NCBI RefSeq assembly: GCF_011045035.1
Contig: NZ_JAALAA010000007.1
Coordinates: 1 to 64,000 of the forward strand
Source of the DNA: Nocardioides turkmenicus
Lineage (GTDB): Bacteria; Actinomycetota; Actinomycetes; Propionibacteriales; Nocardioidaceae
DNA: 64,000 nucleotides
Reading direction: 5' to 3'
Shown here: one piece after another, positions 51,001 to 59,275 of the stretch
Position numbering within the stretch: the first letter of the stretch is position 1
Layout: the number at the start of each line of letters is the position of its first letter
Made by a program: the position numbers and the translations under genes
Notes under the pieces: generated by a model
What the model was told of the DNA's origin: nothing
The model's input: only the letters and a program-made list of their open reading frames with translations
The model's database searches: none

Positions 51001-52856
51001 GGTCGAGCAGCGGTCAGGCGCTTGCCCAGGGCACCTTCACGGGTGAGAGCACCACAGGCTGGCAGACGCTCACCTTCACCCAGCCGGTCGCGGTTCAGGC
51101 GGGTGTGGACTACATCGCCTCCTACCACACCAACGGGTCCTACTCGGCGACGCCGAACGCGTTCGCCGCCTCGGACCTCTCCAAGGGACCGATCTCCGTC
51201 AGCTCGACCGCAGGCGCGTATGCCTACGGCGAGGGATTCCCGGGCAACTCCTCGGCGTCGAGCTACATGGTGGACCTGGTCTTCGAGAAGGGCGCACCGA
51301 CGCTGAAGGTGACCGCCCAGAGTCCGGCGCCGGGTGCCGTCTCGGTGTCTCGGGGGACCAACATCACCGTCGGCTTCTCGGCTGAGATCGCGGACGGCTA
51401 CCAGATGGACGTCTCCAGCCCGGGCGGGCCGATCGCGGGGTCGTCGTCGCTGAACCAGGCGCGCAACGAGATCACCTTCGACCCCACCGGTCCGCTTCCG
51501 TCGGATACGGACATCACGGTCAGCCTGACCGGGGTGACCTCCGCCGAGGGTGCGGCGCTGGGCCCGCAGAGCTGGACGTTCCGCACACGCGCACAGTCGG
51601 CGACGAGCCAGACGCTCTTCGGTGATCAGGTGCCGCAGCAACAAGCGGTGAGCGATGCCTCCCCGGTCGAGGTCGGCACCGCCTTCACCTCCGCGCGAAA
51701 CGGCCAGGTGACCGCCATCCGGTTCTACAAGGGGCCTGGCAACAACGGCACTCATGTCGGGTCGCTGTGGTCCGCGGACGGCACCCGTCTCGCCTCGGTC
51801 ACGTTCGTCGGCGAGACCGCCTCGGGCTGGCAGGAGGCGACGCTCGACCAGCCCGTCGCGGTGACGGCAGGAGCGACGTATGTCGTCTCCTACCTCGCTC
51901 CGCAGGGCCACTACGCGGCCACCGGTGGATTCTTCAACACTGCCTGGACCTCGGGTGACCTGACCGCGCCGGCGACCAACAACGGGCGCTATCTCTACGG
52001 TGCCGCGGGCGGCTTCCCCACGTTCACCTGGGGCGCGACGAACTACTTCGTCGACGTGGTCTTCGAGCCGTACGTCCCGACGATGAGCGTCACCGCGCGG
52101 GACCCGAGCCCGGGTGCGACCGGGGTGGCGACCTCGGTGAACCCGTCGATCACGTTCTCGGCGGCGGTCGCGAACGGCTGGAACATGTCGGTCACGGCCA
52201 ACGGGTCCGCCGTGGCCGGGTCGGCGGCACTGAGCGGGGACGGACGCACACTGCGCTTCACCCCGACCTCGGCGTTGCCGTCCGCGGCGACGGTCTCGGT
52301 GACCGTCTCGGGCGTCGTGTCGACGGAGGGGGCGAGTCTGCCGACGCAGACGTGGTCGTTCACCACGGCCCTCCCGGAGGAGGTCTCGCTGTTCACCGGT
52401 GTGACACCACAGAACCCTTCGACTTCCGAGATCCTGCCCATCGAGCTCGGCACCGCGTTCAAGTCCTCGGTACCCGGCTCGGTGACGGCGATCCGGTTCT
52501 ACAAGGGGAGCGGCAACACCGGCACCCACACGGGATCGCTGTGGAACTCCGCAGGCACCCGGATCGCCAGGGTGACCTTCACCAACGAGACCGCGACCGG
52601 TTGGCAGACCGCCACGCTGCCGACCCCGGTCGCGATCACCCCAGGGGCGACGTACGTGGTGTCCTACTACGCCCCGAACGGCCGTCATGCATCCACGCCG
52701 GCAGCGCTCACGCAGGACTGGCGGGCTGGCCCGCTGACGGCTCCGGGCGGAGCCAACGGCCGGTATCGGTACGGGATCGGAGGGGGATTCCCGAACCGGT
52801 CCTGGAACTCCACGAACTACTTCGTGGACGTGCGGTTCCGCCCGGCGTCACCGTAG
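48093..52856 (+). CDS. Giant secreted DMFase-like / DUF4082-repeat protein
   Basis: A 1587-residue exported protein. The signal peptide (LLAAVLGAVLILTGLTATTTTTAYAA) is followed by a domain like the large subunit of N,N-dimethylformamidase at about 35-530 (YRTGWYGGDGARRIA, FLSVGHDEYWSGRQRANVEAARDAGVNLQFLSGNEVYWRTRY), an Ig-like domain at about 540-630, then four DUF4082 domains (about 635-800, 914-1066, 1172-1326, 1428-1587; each with RFYKGxGNxGTHxGSLW) alternating with three Big_5 Ig-like domains. AGAAGGAG precedes the ATG at 48093. It is probably a cell-surface or matrix protein tied to the glycan locus; enzymatic activity is unproven. Confidence 0.87.
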   Translation: MMRPASGSRRLLAAVLGAVLILTGLTATTTTTAYAAGDPCGPGGNKIACENSKPGSPPSVWDIDGAGHDSIQGFATDISVDVGDPIDFKIDTDARAYTITIYRTGWYGGDGARRIASVTPSATLPQIQPNCTRESATEMTDCGNWAVSATWQVPADAVSGVYVARLHRADTDEGSHITFIVRDDASHSDVVFQTSDTTWQAYNLYGGSSFYHGGQNGRAYKLSYNRPFVTRHSPARDFYFANEYPLVRFLERNGYDVSYMSGVDTDRRGELIKNHKTFLSVGHDEYWSGRQRANVEAARDAGVNLQFLSGNEVYWRTRYESSQVGAAGTNAYRTLVTYKEAWGAEDPADESTSTWRDPRYAPKSKGGGLPENALTGTVFMSNWTDKPLTVTREQGRQRLWRNTGLGQMTGATTELAPHTVGYESDEDQDNGFRPPGLIRASETTAFVDGQYMTDFGRNVGSGTTTHSITLYRAKSGALVFGAGTVQWTWGLDATHDSAYDDDATSPAMQQAQVNLLADMGAQPTTLMAGLQQVAASTDTTGPSVTISSPAAGSAQANGAKVTLTGTATDSGGGIVAGVEYSTDGGTSWHPGKGTSAWTVEYIQHGVGNTPVQVRAVDDSANIGAIATRSFNVSCGCSIFGQTAIPTTWTAVTSPATPSADDPSAAELGLRFTPLTDGYAAGVRFYKGSGNTGTHTGSLWSTSGERLAQVTFSNETTGGWQQALFSSPVPLSAGTTYIVSYTAPNGHYAVQPWAFAAQGLEAYPLEIAGGHGAAPAGVYANPGTFPANSHQNSNYYVDVVFTTTDDSPLSAISPWPLADSSSVPRSTTISARFSKPVVASSVQVAVKDAAGASVPGTTSYDATTRTVTFTPTNPLAGFVKHTVTLSATDTQGTPLTGGKSWSFTTAKPPATPGVCPCSIYNDEDVPTILEDSERASLTLGVRFRPTVTGTVTGVKFYKAVNNTGPHTGTLWSSSGQALAQGTFTGESTTGWQTLTFTQPVAVQAGVDYIASYHTNGSYSATPNAFAASDLSKGPISVSSTAGAYAYGEGFPGNSSASSYMVDLVFEKGAPTLKVTAQSPAPGAVSVSRGTNITVGFSAEIADGYQMDVSSPGGPIAGSSSLNQARNEITFDPTGPLPSDTDITVSLTGVTSAEGAALGPQSWTFRTRAQSATSQTLFGDQVPQQQAVSDASPVEVGTAFTSARNGQVTAIRFYKGPGNNGTHVGSLWSADGTRLASVTFVGETASGWQEATLDQPVAVTAGATYVVSYLAPQGHYAATGGFFNTAWTSGDLTAPATNNGRYLYGAAGGFPTFTWGATNYFVDVVFEPYVPTMSVTARDPSPGATGVATSVNPSITFSAAVANGWNMSVTANGSAVAGSAALSGDGRTLRFTPTSALPSAATVSVTVSGVVSTEGASLPTQTWSFTTALPEEVSLFTGVTPQNPSTSEILPIELGTAFKSSVPGSVTAIRFYKGSGNTGTHTGSLWNSAGTRIARVTFTNETATGWQTATLPTPVAITPGATYVVSYYAPNGRHASTPAALTQDWRAGPLTAPGGANGRYRYGIGGGFPNRSWNSTNYFVDVRFRPASP

Positions 52857-52888
52857 GCCGGACGAGCGGTCCCTAATTGGGGGGATAG

Positions 52889-52920
52889 GTGGGGCGAGGC
52901 TCTTCGGAGCCCCGCCCCAC
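52889..52920 (+). terminator. Strong GC hairpin with TTCG loop
   Basis: GTGGGGCGAGGCTC-TTCG-GAGCCCCGCCCCAC, one bulge, no T run. It lies between the DUF4082-protein gene and the next operon, ten bases before the next ATG, so it may terminate the former or fold in the leader of the latter. Confidence 0.75.
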
Positions 52921-52929
52921 GCCGATTTC

Positions 52930-54009
52930 ATGGTCGACATGACAGATGGGGAACCGCTCGGCGTCGCAGTGGTCGGGGCCGGTTACTGGGGGCCGAACCT
53001 GGTCCGCAACTTCCGGAACGCACGGGAATGGACGCTGGTCGCGGTGGTCGACCTGGACCTCGCGAGGGCCCGGGAGGTGATCGGGGGAAGCACCGACGTG
53101 CTGGCCACCAACGACCTCGACGAGGTGCTCGCGCGCGACGACGTGGACGCGGTCGCGATCGCCACCCCGGCTCGGACCCACCGAGGGCTCGTCGAGCAGG
53201 CGCTGCGGGCCGGGAAGCACGTGCTCGTCGAGAAGCCGCTGGCCGACGACGTGGAGTCGGGCCGGAGCATGGTCGAGGCCGCGCGGGCCAACGATCTGGT
53301 GCTGATGGCCGACCACACCTACTGCTACACGCCGGTCGTGCAGAAGATCCGCGAGCTGGTCGAGGACGGCTCCCTCGGCGAGATCCTGTTCGTCGACTCG
53401 GTGCGGATCAACCTCGGCCTGGTGCAGCCCGACGTCGACGTCTTCTGGGACCTCGCCCCGCACGACCTCTCCATCCTCGACTTCGTCCTGCCCGGCGGCC
53501 TGCGCCCGACGGGGGTCGCGGCGCACGGCTCCGACCCGCTGGGTGCCGGGAAGGCGTGCGTGGGCTATCTGACCCTGCCGCTGGAGGGCGGGGCGATGGC
53601 CCACGTCCACGTCAACTGGCTCAGCCCCACCAAGATCAGGCAGATGGTGATCGGCGGGAGCCGGCGTACGTTGGTCTGGGACGACCTCAACCCGCAGCAG
53701 CGGCTCAGCGTCTTCGACCGCGGCGTCGACCTGGTCCAGCAGAGCGTGGACATCGCGGACCGCGCCGCGGCGACGATCTCCTACCGGCTTGGCGACACCT
53801 GGGCGCCCGCACTGCCGGAGTACGAGGCCCTGTCCCGGATGGTCGGCGAGTTCGCCGGTGCGATCAGGGAGGGCCGTACGCCGCGGACCGACGGGGCCGC
53901 CGGGCTCCGTGTCCTCTCCGTCCTGGAGGCGGCCCAGACCAGCCTCCGAGCCCGCGGCGCCCTCGTCGAGGTGGCCGCCGAGACACCGACCCTGGAGCTG
54001 ATCCGATGA
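52930..54009 (+). CDS. Gfo/Idh/MocA family oxidoreductase (nucleotide-sugar dehydrogenase type)
   Basis: A 359-residue NAD(P)-dependent oxidoreductase. The Rossmann loop is VAVVGAGYWGPNLVRNF and the catalytic motif HVLVEKPLADD, followed by the substrate domain with VFWDLAPHDLSILDFVLPGG. WlbA/WbpB-type homologues oxidise C3 of UDP-sugar acids before transamination, which fits the DegT and acetyltransferase genes downstream. The ATG at 52930 is used; ATG 52939 is possible. It is the first gene of an operon in which nearly every junction is a 1-4 bp overlap. Confidence 0.85.
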   Translation: MVDMTDGEPLGVAVVGAGYWGPNLVRNFRNAREWTLVAVVDLDLARAREVIGGSTDVLATNDLDEVLARDDVDAVAIATPARTHRGLVEQALRAGKHVLVEKPLADDVESGRSMVEAARANDLVLMADHTYCYTPVVQKIRELVEDGSLGEILFVDSVRINLGLVQPDVDVFWDLAPHDLSILDFVLPGGLRPTGVAAHGSDPLGAGKACVGYLTLPLEGGAMAHVHVNWLSPTKIRQMVIGGSRRTLVWDDLNPQQRLSVFDRGVDLVQQSVDIADRAAATISYRLGDTWAPALPEYEALSRMVGEFAGAIREGRTPRTDGAAGLRVLSVLEAAQTSLRARGALVEVAAETPTLELIR

Positions 54010-55010
54010 CTACCCTGCAAGGCGCGAACGTGCTGGTCACCGGGGGTGCGGGCACCATCGCCTCCACCATCGTCGACCAGCTCCTCGACGAAGGGGTCGC
54101 GCATGTCGACGTGCTCGACAGCCTGATCCGGGGCCGCAAGGCCAACCTCGACGACGCGCTCGCCTCGGGCCGGGTCACGCTGGTCGAGGGCGACATCCGC
54201 GACCGCTCTCTCGTCCACGATCTGACGCACGGCAAGGACCTGGTCTTCCACCAAGCCGCCATCCGGATCACGCTCTGCGCCGAGGAGCCGCGGCTGGCCA
54301 ACGAGGTGCTGGTCGACGGCACCTTCAACGTCGCCGAGGCGGCGGTCTCCGCAGAAGTGGACAAGCTGGTCTACGCGTCCTCGGCCTCGGTCTTCGGGCT
54401 CGCCGAGGAGTTCCCGACGCCCGAGGGGCACCACCACAACAACAACGACACCCTCTACGGCGCCGCGAAGTCCTACAACGAGGGGCTGGTGCGGTCCTTC
54501 CGGGCGATGCACGGGCTCGACTACGTCGGGCTGCGCTACTTCAACGTCTACGGTCCGCGGATGGACGTGCACGGCGCCTACACCGAGGTGCTGGTGCGGT
54601 GGATGGAGCGGATCGCCGACGGCAGGCCGCCGCTGATCTTCGGCGACGGCCGGCAGACGATGGACTTCGTCTGCGTCCCCGACATCGCCCGCGCCAACAT
54701 CCTGGCGGCGGCCTCCGACGTCACCGAGGGCGTCTACAACATCGCCTCCGGCACCGAGACCTCGCTGCTCGAGCTGGCCGAGGCGCTGCTGCGGGTCATG
54801 GGCGCCTCCGGCCTGGAGGTCGAGCACGGGCCCGAGCGGGCGGTCAACGGGGTCACCCGCCGGCTCGCCTCGATCTCCGCGGCCCGCGAGGACCTGGGCT
54901 GGTCGCCGACGATCGGGCTCGACGAGGGGCTGCGCCAGCTGGTCGAGTGGTGGCGGCCGCTGCGGTCCGAGATCGCTGCCGGCCGGGCGCTTCAGGCTGG
55001 TGTCTCGTGA
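54006..55010 (+). CDS. NAD-dependent epimerase/dehydratase (extended SDR)
   Basis: A 334-residue nucleotide-sugar enzyme. The NAD loop is VLVTGGAGTIASTIVDQLL (Thr and Ala replace the usual Phe and Gly), VYASSASVFG supplies the catalytic Ser region, and LYGAAKSYNEGLVRSF the YxxxK pair. LRYFNVYGPRMDVHGAYTEVLVRWMERI and FGDGRQTMDFVCVPDIARANILA are typical of UDP-glucose 4-epimerase-like and dehydratase enzymes. Its ATG overlaps the preceding stop. The exact reaction (epimerase or 4,6-dehydratase) cannot be fixed. Confidence 0.85.
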   Translation: MTTLQGANVLVTGGAGTIASTIVDQLLDEGVAHVDVLDSLIRGRKANLDDALASGRVTLVEGDIRDRSLVHDLTHGKDLVFHQAAIRITLCAEEPRLANEVLVDGTFNVAEAAVSAEVDKLVYASSASVFGLAEEFPTPEGHHHNNNDTLYGAAKSYNEGLVRSFRAMHGLDYVGLRYFNVYGPRMDVHGAYTEVLVRWMERIADGRPPLIFGDGRQTMDFVCVPDIARANILAAASDVTEGVYNIASGTETSLLELAEALLRVMGASGLEVEHGPERAVNGVTRRLASISAAREDLGWSPTIGLDEGLRQLVEWWRPLRSEIAAGRALQAGVS

Positions 55011-56140
55011 GCCGTGTCAACGTGATGCAGCCGTGGCTGGGCGACGAGGAGGTCGAGGCGGTCACCGAGGTGCTCCGGTCCGGCTGGGTCGCCCAGGGGC
55101 CGCGCGTGGCCGAGTTCGAGCGCCGCTTCGCGGCCTCGCAGCAGGCCGCCCACGCCGTCGCCACCTCGAGCTGCACCACGGCGCTGCACCTGGCGCTGGT
55201 CGTCGCCGGGGTACGTCCCGGGGACGACGTCGTCGTCCCGTCCTTCTCCTTCATCGCGACCGCCAACGCGGCGGTCTACGTCGGTGCGCGGCCGGTCTTC
55301 GCGGATGTCTCGGTGGAGACCGGGAACCTCACCGCGGCGACCGTGCGCGAGGCCCTCACGCCGCGGACGACCGCGGTGATCGTGGTCGACCAGGGCGGCG
55401 TGCCGGTCGACCTGGACGCGATCCGCGAGGTCTGCGACCCGCTCGGCATCGTGGTGATCGAGGACGCGGCCTGCGGCGCCGGGTCGACCTACCGCGGCCG
55501 CCCCGTGGGCGCCGGCGCCGAGATCGCGGCCTGGTCGTTCCACCCGCGCAAGATCCTCACCACCGGCGAGGGTGGGATGCTCACCTTCGCCCGCGAGGAC
55601 CGGGCCGTGCGGGCGCGGAAGCTGCGCGAGCACGCGATGAGCGTCTCGGCCGCCGACCGGCACGCCAGCCTGGTCTCGCCGCCGGAGTCCTACGACGAGG
55701 TCGGCTTCAACTTCCGGATGACCGACCTGCAGGCCGCGGTCGGCATCGTGCAGCTGTCGCGGCTGCCCGAGGTCGTCGCCCGCCGCCGTGAGCTCGCCGC
55801 GGTCTACGCGAAGGCGGTCGCCGACATCGACGGGCTGCGCGCGGTCGCGGACCCGGCCTGGGGGACCTGCAACTTCCAGTCGTTCTGGATCGAGATCGGC
55901 TCGGCGTACGGGACGGACCGCGAGGATCTGCTGACCGCCCTGGCCGAGGCCGGCATCTCCGCGCGGCGCGGGATCATGGCGGCGCACCGGCAGCCTGCGT
56001 ACGAGGCCTCGGGGGTGAGCCTCCCGGTCACCGAGCACCTCACCGACAACACGCTCATCCTGCCGCTCTTCCACCAGATCTCGGACTCGGAGCAGGCGCG
56101 GGTCATCGACGTACTCAGACAGGGGGGAGCACGCCGATGA
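55007..56140 (+). CDS. DegT/DnrJ/EryC1 aminotransferase (PglE-like)
   Basis: A 377-residue PLP enzyme that aminates a keto-sugar nucleotide. VNVMQPWLGDEEVEAVTEVLRSGWVAQGPRVAEFERRFAA is the usual start, TSSCTTALHLAL binds the cofactor phosphate, IEDAACGAGS supplies the ring-binding Asp, and SFHPRKILTTGEGGML the Schiff-base Lys. The GTG start overlaps the SDR stop. A PglD-like acetyltransferase gene follows at once, the same pairing as PglE-PglD in bacillosamine synthesis, so a 4-amino-4-deoxy sugar is likely. Confidence 0.9.
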   Translation: MSRVNVMQPWLGDEEVEAVTEVLRSGWVAQGPRVAEFERRFAASQQAAHAVATSSCTTALHLALVVAGVRPGDDVVVPSFSFIATANAAVYVGARPVFADVSVETGNLTAATVREALTPRTTAVIVVDQGGVPVDLDAIREVCDPLGIVVIEDAACGAGSTYRGRPVGAGAEIAAWSFHPRKILTTGEGGMLTFAREDRAVRARKLREHAMSVSAADRHASLVSPPESYDEVGFNFRMTDLQAAVGIVQLSRLPEVVARRRELAAVYAKAVADIDGLRAVADPAWGTCNFQSFWIEIGSAYGTDREDLLTALAEAGISARRGIMAAHRQPAYEASGVSLPVTEHLTDNTLILPLFHQISDSEQARVIDVLRQGGARR

Positions 56141-56763
56141 CCACGCTCGTTCTCGTCGCGGCCAGCGGGCTGGCGGGCGAGGTCGCCGCTGCTGCCAGCG
56201 GCTACGACCAGATCGTCGCGGTCGACGACGACCGCGAACGGTGGGGGACCGTCGTCGGCGGGGCCAAGGTGATCGGCCCGGTGGAGCTGGTCTCCGACTG
56301 CGGTGCCGACCTGGTCGTCTGCGCCGGATCGGGCCGGGTGCGCCGCCGCCTCGTCGGACGGCTGCTCGACTACGGGGTGACCCCCGAGCGGTTCGCGACC
56401 GTCATTCACCCCGACGCCTCGGTCGCCGTCGGGTGCGAGGTCGGAGCGGGCAGCATCCTGCTCGCCGGTGTCCGGCTGACATCGCAGGTGTCGGTCGGCC
56501 GGCACGTCGTGGCCATGCCCAACGCCGTGCTCACCCACGACGACATCGTCGGGGACTTCGCCACCCTGTGCGCCGGCGTCGCCCTGGGTGGGGAGGTCGT
56601 CGTCGCCGAGGCCGCCTACCTCGGGATGAACTCCTCGGTGCGCCAGCGCCTCACCGTCGGGACCGAGGCCGTCCTCGGCATGGGAGCCGTGCTCCTCGAG
56701 AACCTTCCCGCAGGCGGGACGTGGGCCGGGGTGCCCGCGCGACCGGTCAGGGTTCCGGTCTGA
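56137..56763 (+). CDS. PglD-like sugar O/N-acetyltransferase
   Basis: A 208-residue protein with an N-terminal Rossmann-like sugar-nucleotide domain (LVLVAASGLAGEVAAAASGYDQIVAVDDD) and a left-handed beta-helix (VIHPDASVAVGCEVGAGSILLAGVRLTSQVSVGRHVVAMPNAVLTHDDIVGDFATLCAGVALGG). The catalytic His lies in LTHDD. The C-terminus GGTWAGVPARPVRVP is typical. It overlaps DegT by four bases and ends in TGATG with the next gene. It probably N-acetylates the amino sugar made by the preceding aminotransferase. Confidence 0.86.
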   Translation: MTTLVLVAASGLAGEVAAAASGYDQIVAVDDDRERWGTVVGGAKVIGPVELVSDCGADLVVCAGSGRVRRRLVGRLLDYGVTPERFATVIHPDASVAVGCEVGAGSILLAGVRLTSQVSVGRHVVAMPNAVLTHDDIVGDFATLCAGVALGGEVVVAEAAYLGMNSSVRQRLTVGTEAVLGMGAVLLENLPAGGTWAGVPARPVRVPV

Positions 56764-57812
56764 TGCGCCGGTTCCATCGTCCCCGACCGCTGCGGACGCG
56801 GCCGTCGGTCAGCGTCGTGATTCCTTGCTACAACTACGGACACTATCTGCCTCAGGCGGTCGCGGGTGCCCTCGCCCAGGAGGGTGTCGACGTCGATGTG
56901 CTGATCGTCGACGACGCGTCCCCCGACGGCAGCGCCGACGTCGCACGTTCGCTGGCTGCTGCCGATCCGCGTGTGGACGTACTCGTCCACGAGCGGAACG
57001 CCGGGCACATCCAGACCTACAACGACGGTCTCTCCCGGGTGCACGGGGACTATGTCACGCTGGTCTCCGCGGACGACGTGCTGATGCCCGACGCACTCAC
57101 CCGGGCCGTCGCACTGATGGAGCATCATCCCAGCGTCGGTCTGGTCTACGGGTATGCCCGATCGTTCACCGACGACCTCCCGGTCGGGCCGACGCGGACA
57201 CGAAGCTGGTCGGTCTGGTCAGGAAGGGACTGGCTCGGCACCGCGGCACGGCAGGGTCGCTGTTTCCTGGTCAGCCCCGAGGCGGTGATGCGCCGCGAGG
57301 CGCTCGAGCAGACCGATGGCTACGACCCTCGGCTGCCCCACTCGGGTGACTTCGACATGTGGCTGCGTACCTCGGTGAACTGGGACGTCGGCCGTGTCGA
57401 CGGTCCGATCCAGGCGGCGTACCGGGTGCACGACGCCAACATGCACCTCACCGAGTACGCCGGCTGGCTCACCGATCTGCGCGAGCGTCGCCGCACGTTC
57501 GACATCCTCTTCGACGAGCGCGCACCGGACGTCGCCGACGTTCAGAGCCTGCGGCAGGATGCGATGAAGGCTCTGGCCAAGGAGGCGGTACGTCGTGGGC
57601 GGGAGGTCGCCCACGGTGACTCGGAGTCCGTGCTCGACTACCTCCGGTTCGCCGCCGAGACACACCTGGCCATCAGGCACACCCGGGCTTGGAGCCGCGC
57701 CTGGGCCGAGGCCGTGGAGGGGAGAACGTCCGAGCCGGCGCCGTGGGCCCGCGCGACCGCAAAGGTCCGCCACCATCTGCGATGGCGGTTCGAACGCAGG
57801 TACGGCACATGA
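56763..57812 (+). CDS. Glycosyltransferase family 2 protein
   Basis: A 349-residue GT-A enzyme. VSVVIPCYNYGHYLPQAVAGALAQ, VLIVDDASPDGSADVARSLAAADPRV and YVTLVSADDVLMPDALTRAVALMEHH (metal-binding SADD) form the donor site; LPHSGDFDMWLRTSVNWDVGRV is the acceptor region, with the catalytic Asp. The rest is a helical tail of about 100 residues. The first base of its ATG is the last base of the PglD stop. It transfers one sugar of the repeat unit; its specificity is unknown. Confidence 0.88.
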   Translation: MRRFHRPRPLRTRPSVSVVIPCYNYGHYLPQAVAGALAQEGVDVDVLIVDDASPDGSADVARSLAAADPRVDVLVHERNAGHIQTYNDGLSRVHGDYVTLVSADDVLMPDALTRAVALMEHHPSVGLVYGYARSFTDDLPVGPTRTRSWSVWSGRDWLGTAARQGRCFLVSPEAVMRREALEQTDGYDPRLPHSGDFDMWLRTSVNWDVGRVDGPIQAAYRVHDANMHLTEYAGWLTDLRERRRTFDILFDERAPDVADVQSLRQDAMKALAKEAVRRGREVAHGDSESVLDYLRFAAETHLAIRHTRAWSRAWAEAVEGRTSEPAPWARATAKVRHHLRWRFERRYGT

Positions 57813-59275
57813 CGACGGCCACCAATGACGGCCCGGTGGCCGGGCGGGTGAGCCGCGGCCTCGGCTGGGGCCTCGGCGGCACGATCGCGATGCGGGTCGG
57901 CAGTGTGCTCTTCGGGATCCTCGTCGCCCGGTTGGTCGCGCCGGAGGAGTTCGGCGTGTACGCGGTGGCGCTGACGGTCTGGACGATCCTGAGCACCCTG
58001 GCCGACCTCGGGCTCGGCGCCGACCTGGTCCGCGCAGCCGACATGGAGCCGCGGGCGCCCACGGTGGCCAGCATCGGGCTCGGGGTGAGCGTCTCCCTCG
58101 GCGTGACGATGGTGCTCGCCGCCGAGCCGATCGCGCTCGCCTTCGGCAGCCCGGAGTCGGTCGACGTGATCCGGCTGATGGCGGTGAGCATCGCCGTCTT
58201 CGGCTTCACGATCGTTCCCTCCGCCCGACTGACCAGGGCCTATCGCCAAGGTGCGCTCTTCGGCATCAACGCGCTCGGCCTGCTGGCCTCGGTGGTGGTA
58301 TCCCTCGGTCTGATCCTGGGCGGCGTCGGCGCTGAGGCTCTCGCCTGTGGCCAGATCGCCTGCCAGAGCGTGATCGCCGTGGGTCTGTTCGTCGTCACGC
58401 GGACCGTGCCACGCCTGGGGTACGACCCAGCTCTGGCTCGGGAATCGCTCGTCTTCTGTCTGCCGCTGGCCGCCGCGAACCTGCTCTCCTGGTTGCTGCT
58501 GAGCCTCGACAACCTCATCGTGTCCCGGACCCTCGGCCCCGAGCAGCTCGGTCTCTACGTGCTCGCGTTCAACATCTCCTCCTGGCCGATGAGCGCGCTC
58601 GGAGCAGCCATCAGGGTCGTGGCCCTTCCTGCCTTCTCCCAGGCCTCCTCACCGGAGGTCCGCAACCGCGGCCTGGTGCTCTGCATCGCACCCTTGGTCA
58701 CCGTCTCCACCCTGATCTCGCTCGGCCTCGCCGCGGCAGCCATCCCCCTGGTGACCCTGATCTACGGAGACCGGTGGGAGCCTGCCGCCGCCGCACTCAC
58801 GGGTCTCGCGGTGTTCGGTGGCAGCCGGGTCCTCCTCGACCTGGTGGCCACCTTTCTCGTCGCCGCGGGTGAGACCCGCGCTGTTCTCGCGGTGCAGGTC
58901 GCGTGGGTGCTGGCGATGGTGCCGGCGATGGTCCTCGGCGTAACGCGTTGGGGCCTGGCCGGCGCCGGCTGGACCCACGTCGCGGTGGTCGTGGCCGTGG
59001 TGGTCCCGCTCTACCTGCGCGCGCTCGGGAAGGTGGGCATCCCACCAGGTGAGCTCCTCCGCCCGGTCGTGGTTCCGCTCGTCGCCGCTGTTCCTGCGGC
59101 CATCGCCTGCATCTGGTTCAACGGCCTCGGGAGCAACCGGCTCCTGACGCTGGTCGGGGTCGCCGCCCTGGTCCTCGCCCTCTACGGACTGCCGCTGCTG
59201 CGCTGGTGGCGTGCCCGATTCACCCAGCTTCGCCGGCTCGAGCCGGTCTCCGTCCCGGAAGGAACTCCGTCATGA
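57809..59275 (+). CDS. Wzx-type polysaccharide flippase
   Basis: A 488-residue MOP-superfamily exporter with about 12-14 hydrophobic helices. LGWGLGGTIAMRVGSVLFGILVARLVAPEEFGVYAVALTVW is the standard first segment, and LSLDNLIVSRTLGPEQLGLYVLAFNISSWPM the internal repeat. It flips the undecaprenyl-linked repeat unit across the membrane. ATGA overlap with the GT2 gene upstream and with the DegT gene downstream. No Wzy polymerase is recognised in the window; it may lie beyond the right edge. Confidence 0.88.
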   Translation: MTTATNDGPVAGRVSRGLGWGLGGTIAMRVGSVLFGILVARLVAPEEFGVYAVALTVWTILSTLADLGLGADLVRAADMEPRAPTVASIGLGVSVSLGVTMVLAAEPIALAFGSPESVDVIRLMAVSIAVFGFTIVPSARLTRAYRQGALFGINALGLLASVVVSLGLILGGVGAEALACGQIACQSVIAVGLFVVTRTVPRLGYDPALARESLVFCLPLAAANLLSWLLLSLDNLIVSRTLGPEQLGLYVLAFNISSWPMSALGAAIRVVALPAFSQASSPEVRNRGLVLCIAPLVTVSTLISLGLAAAAIPLVTLIYGDRWEPAAAALTGLAVFGGSRVLLDLVATFLVAAGETRAVLAVQVAWVLAMVPAMVLGVTRWGLAGAGWTHVAVVVAVVVPLYLRALGKVGIPPGELLRPVVVPLVAAVPAAIACIWFNGLGSNRLLTLVGVAALVLALYGLPLLRWWRARFTQLRRLEPVSVPEGTPS

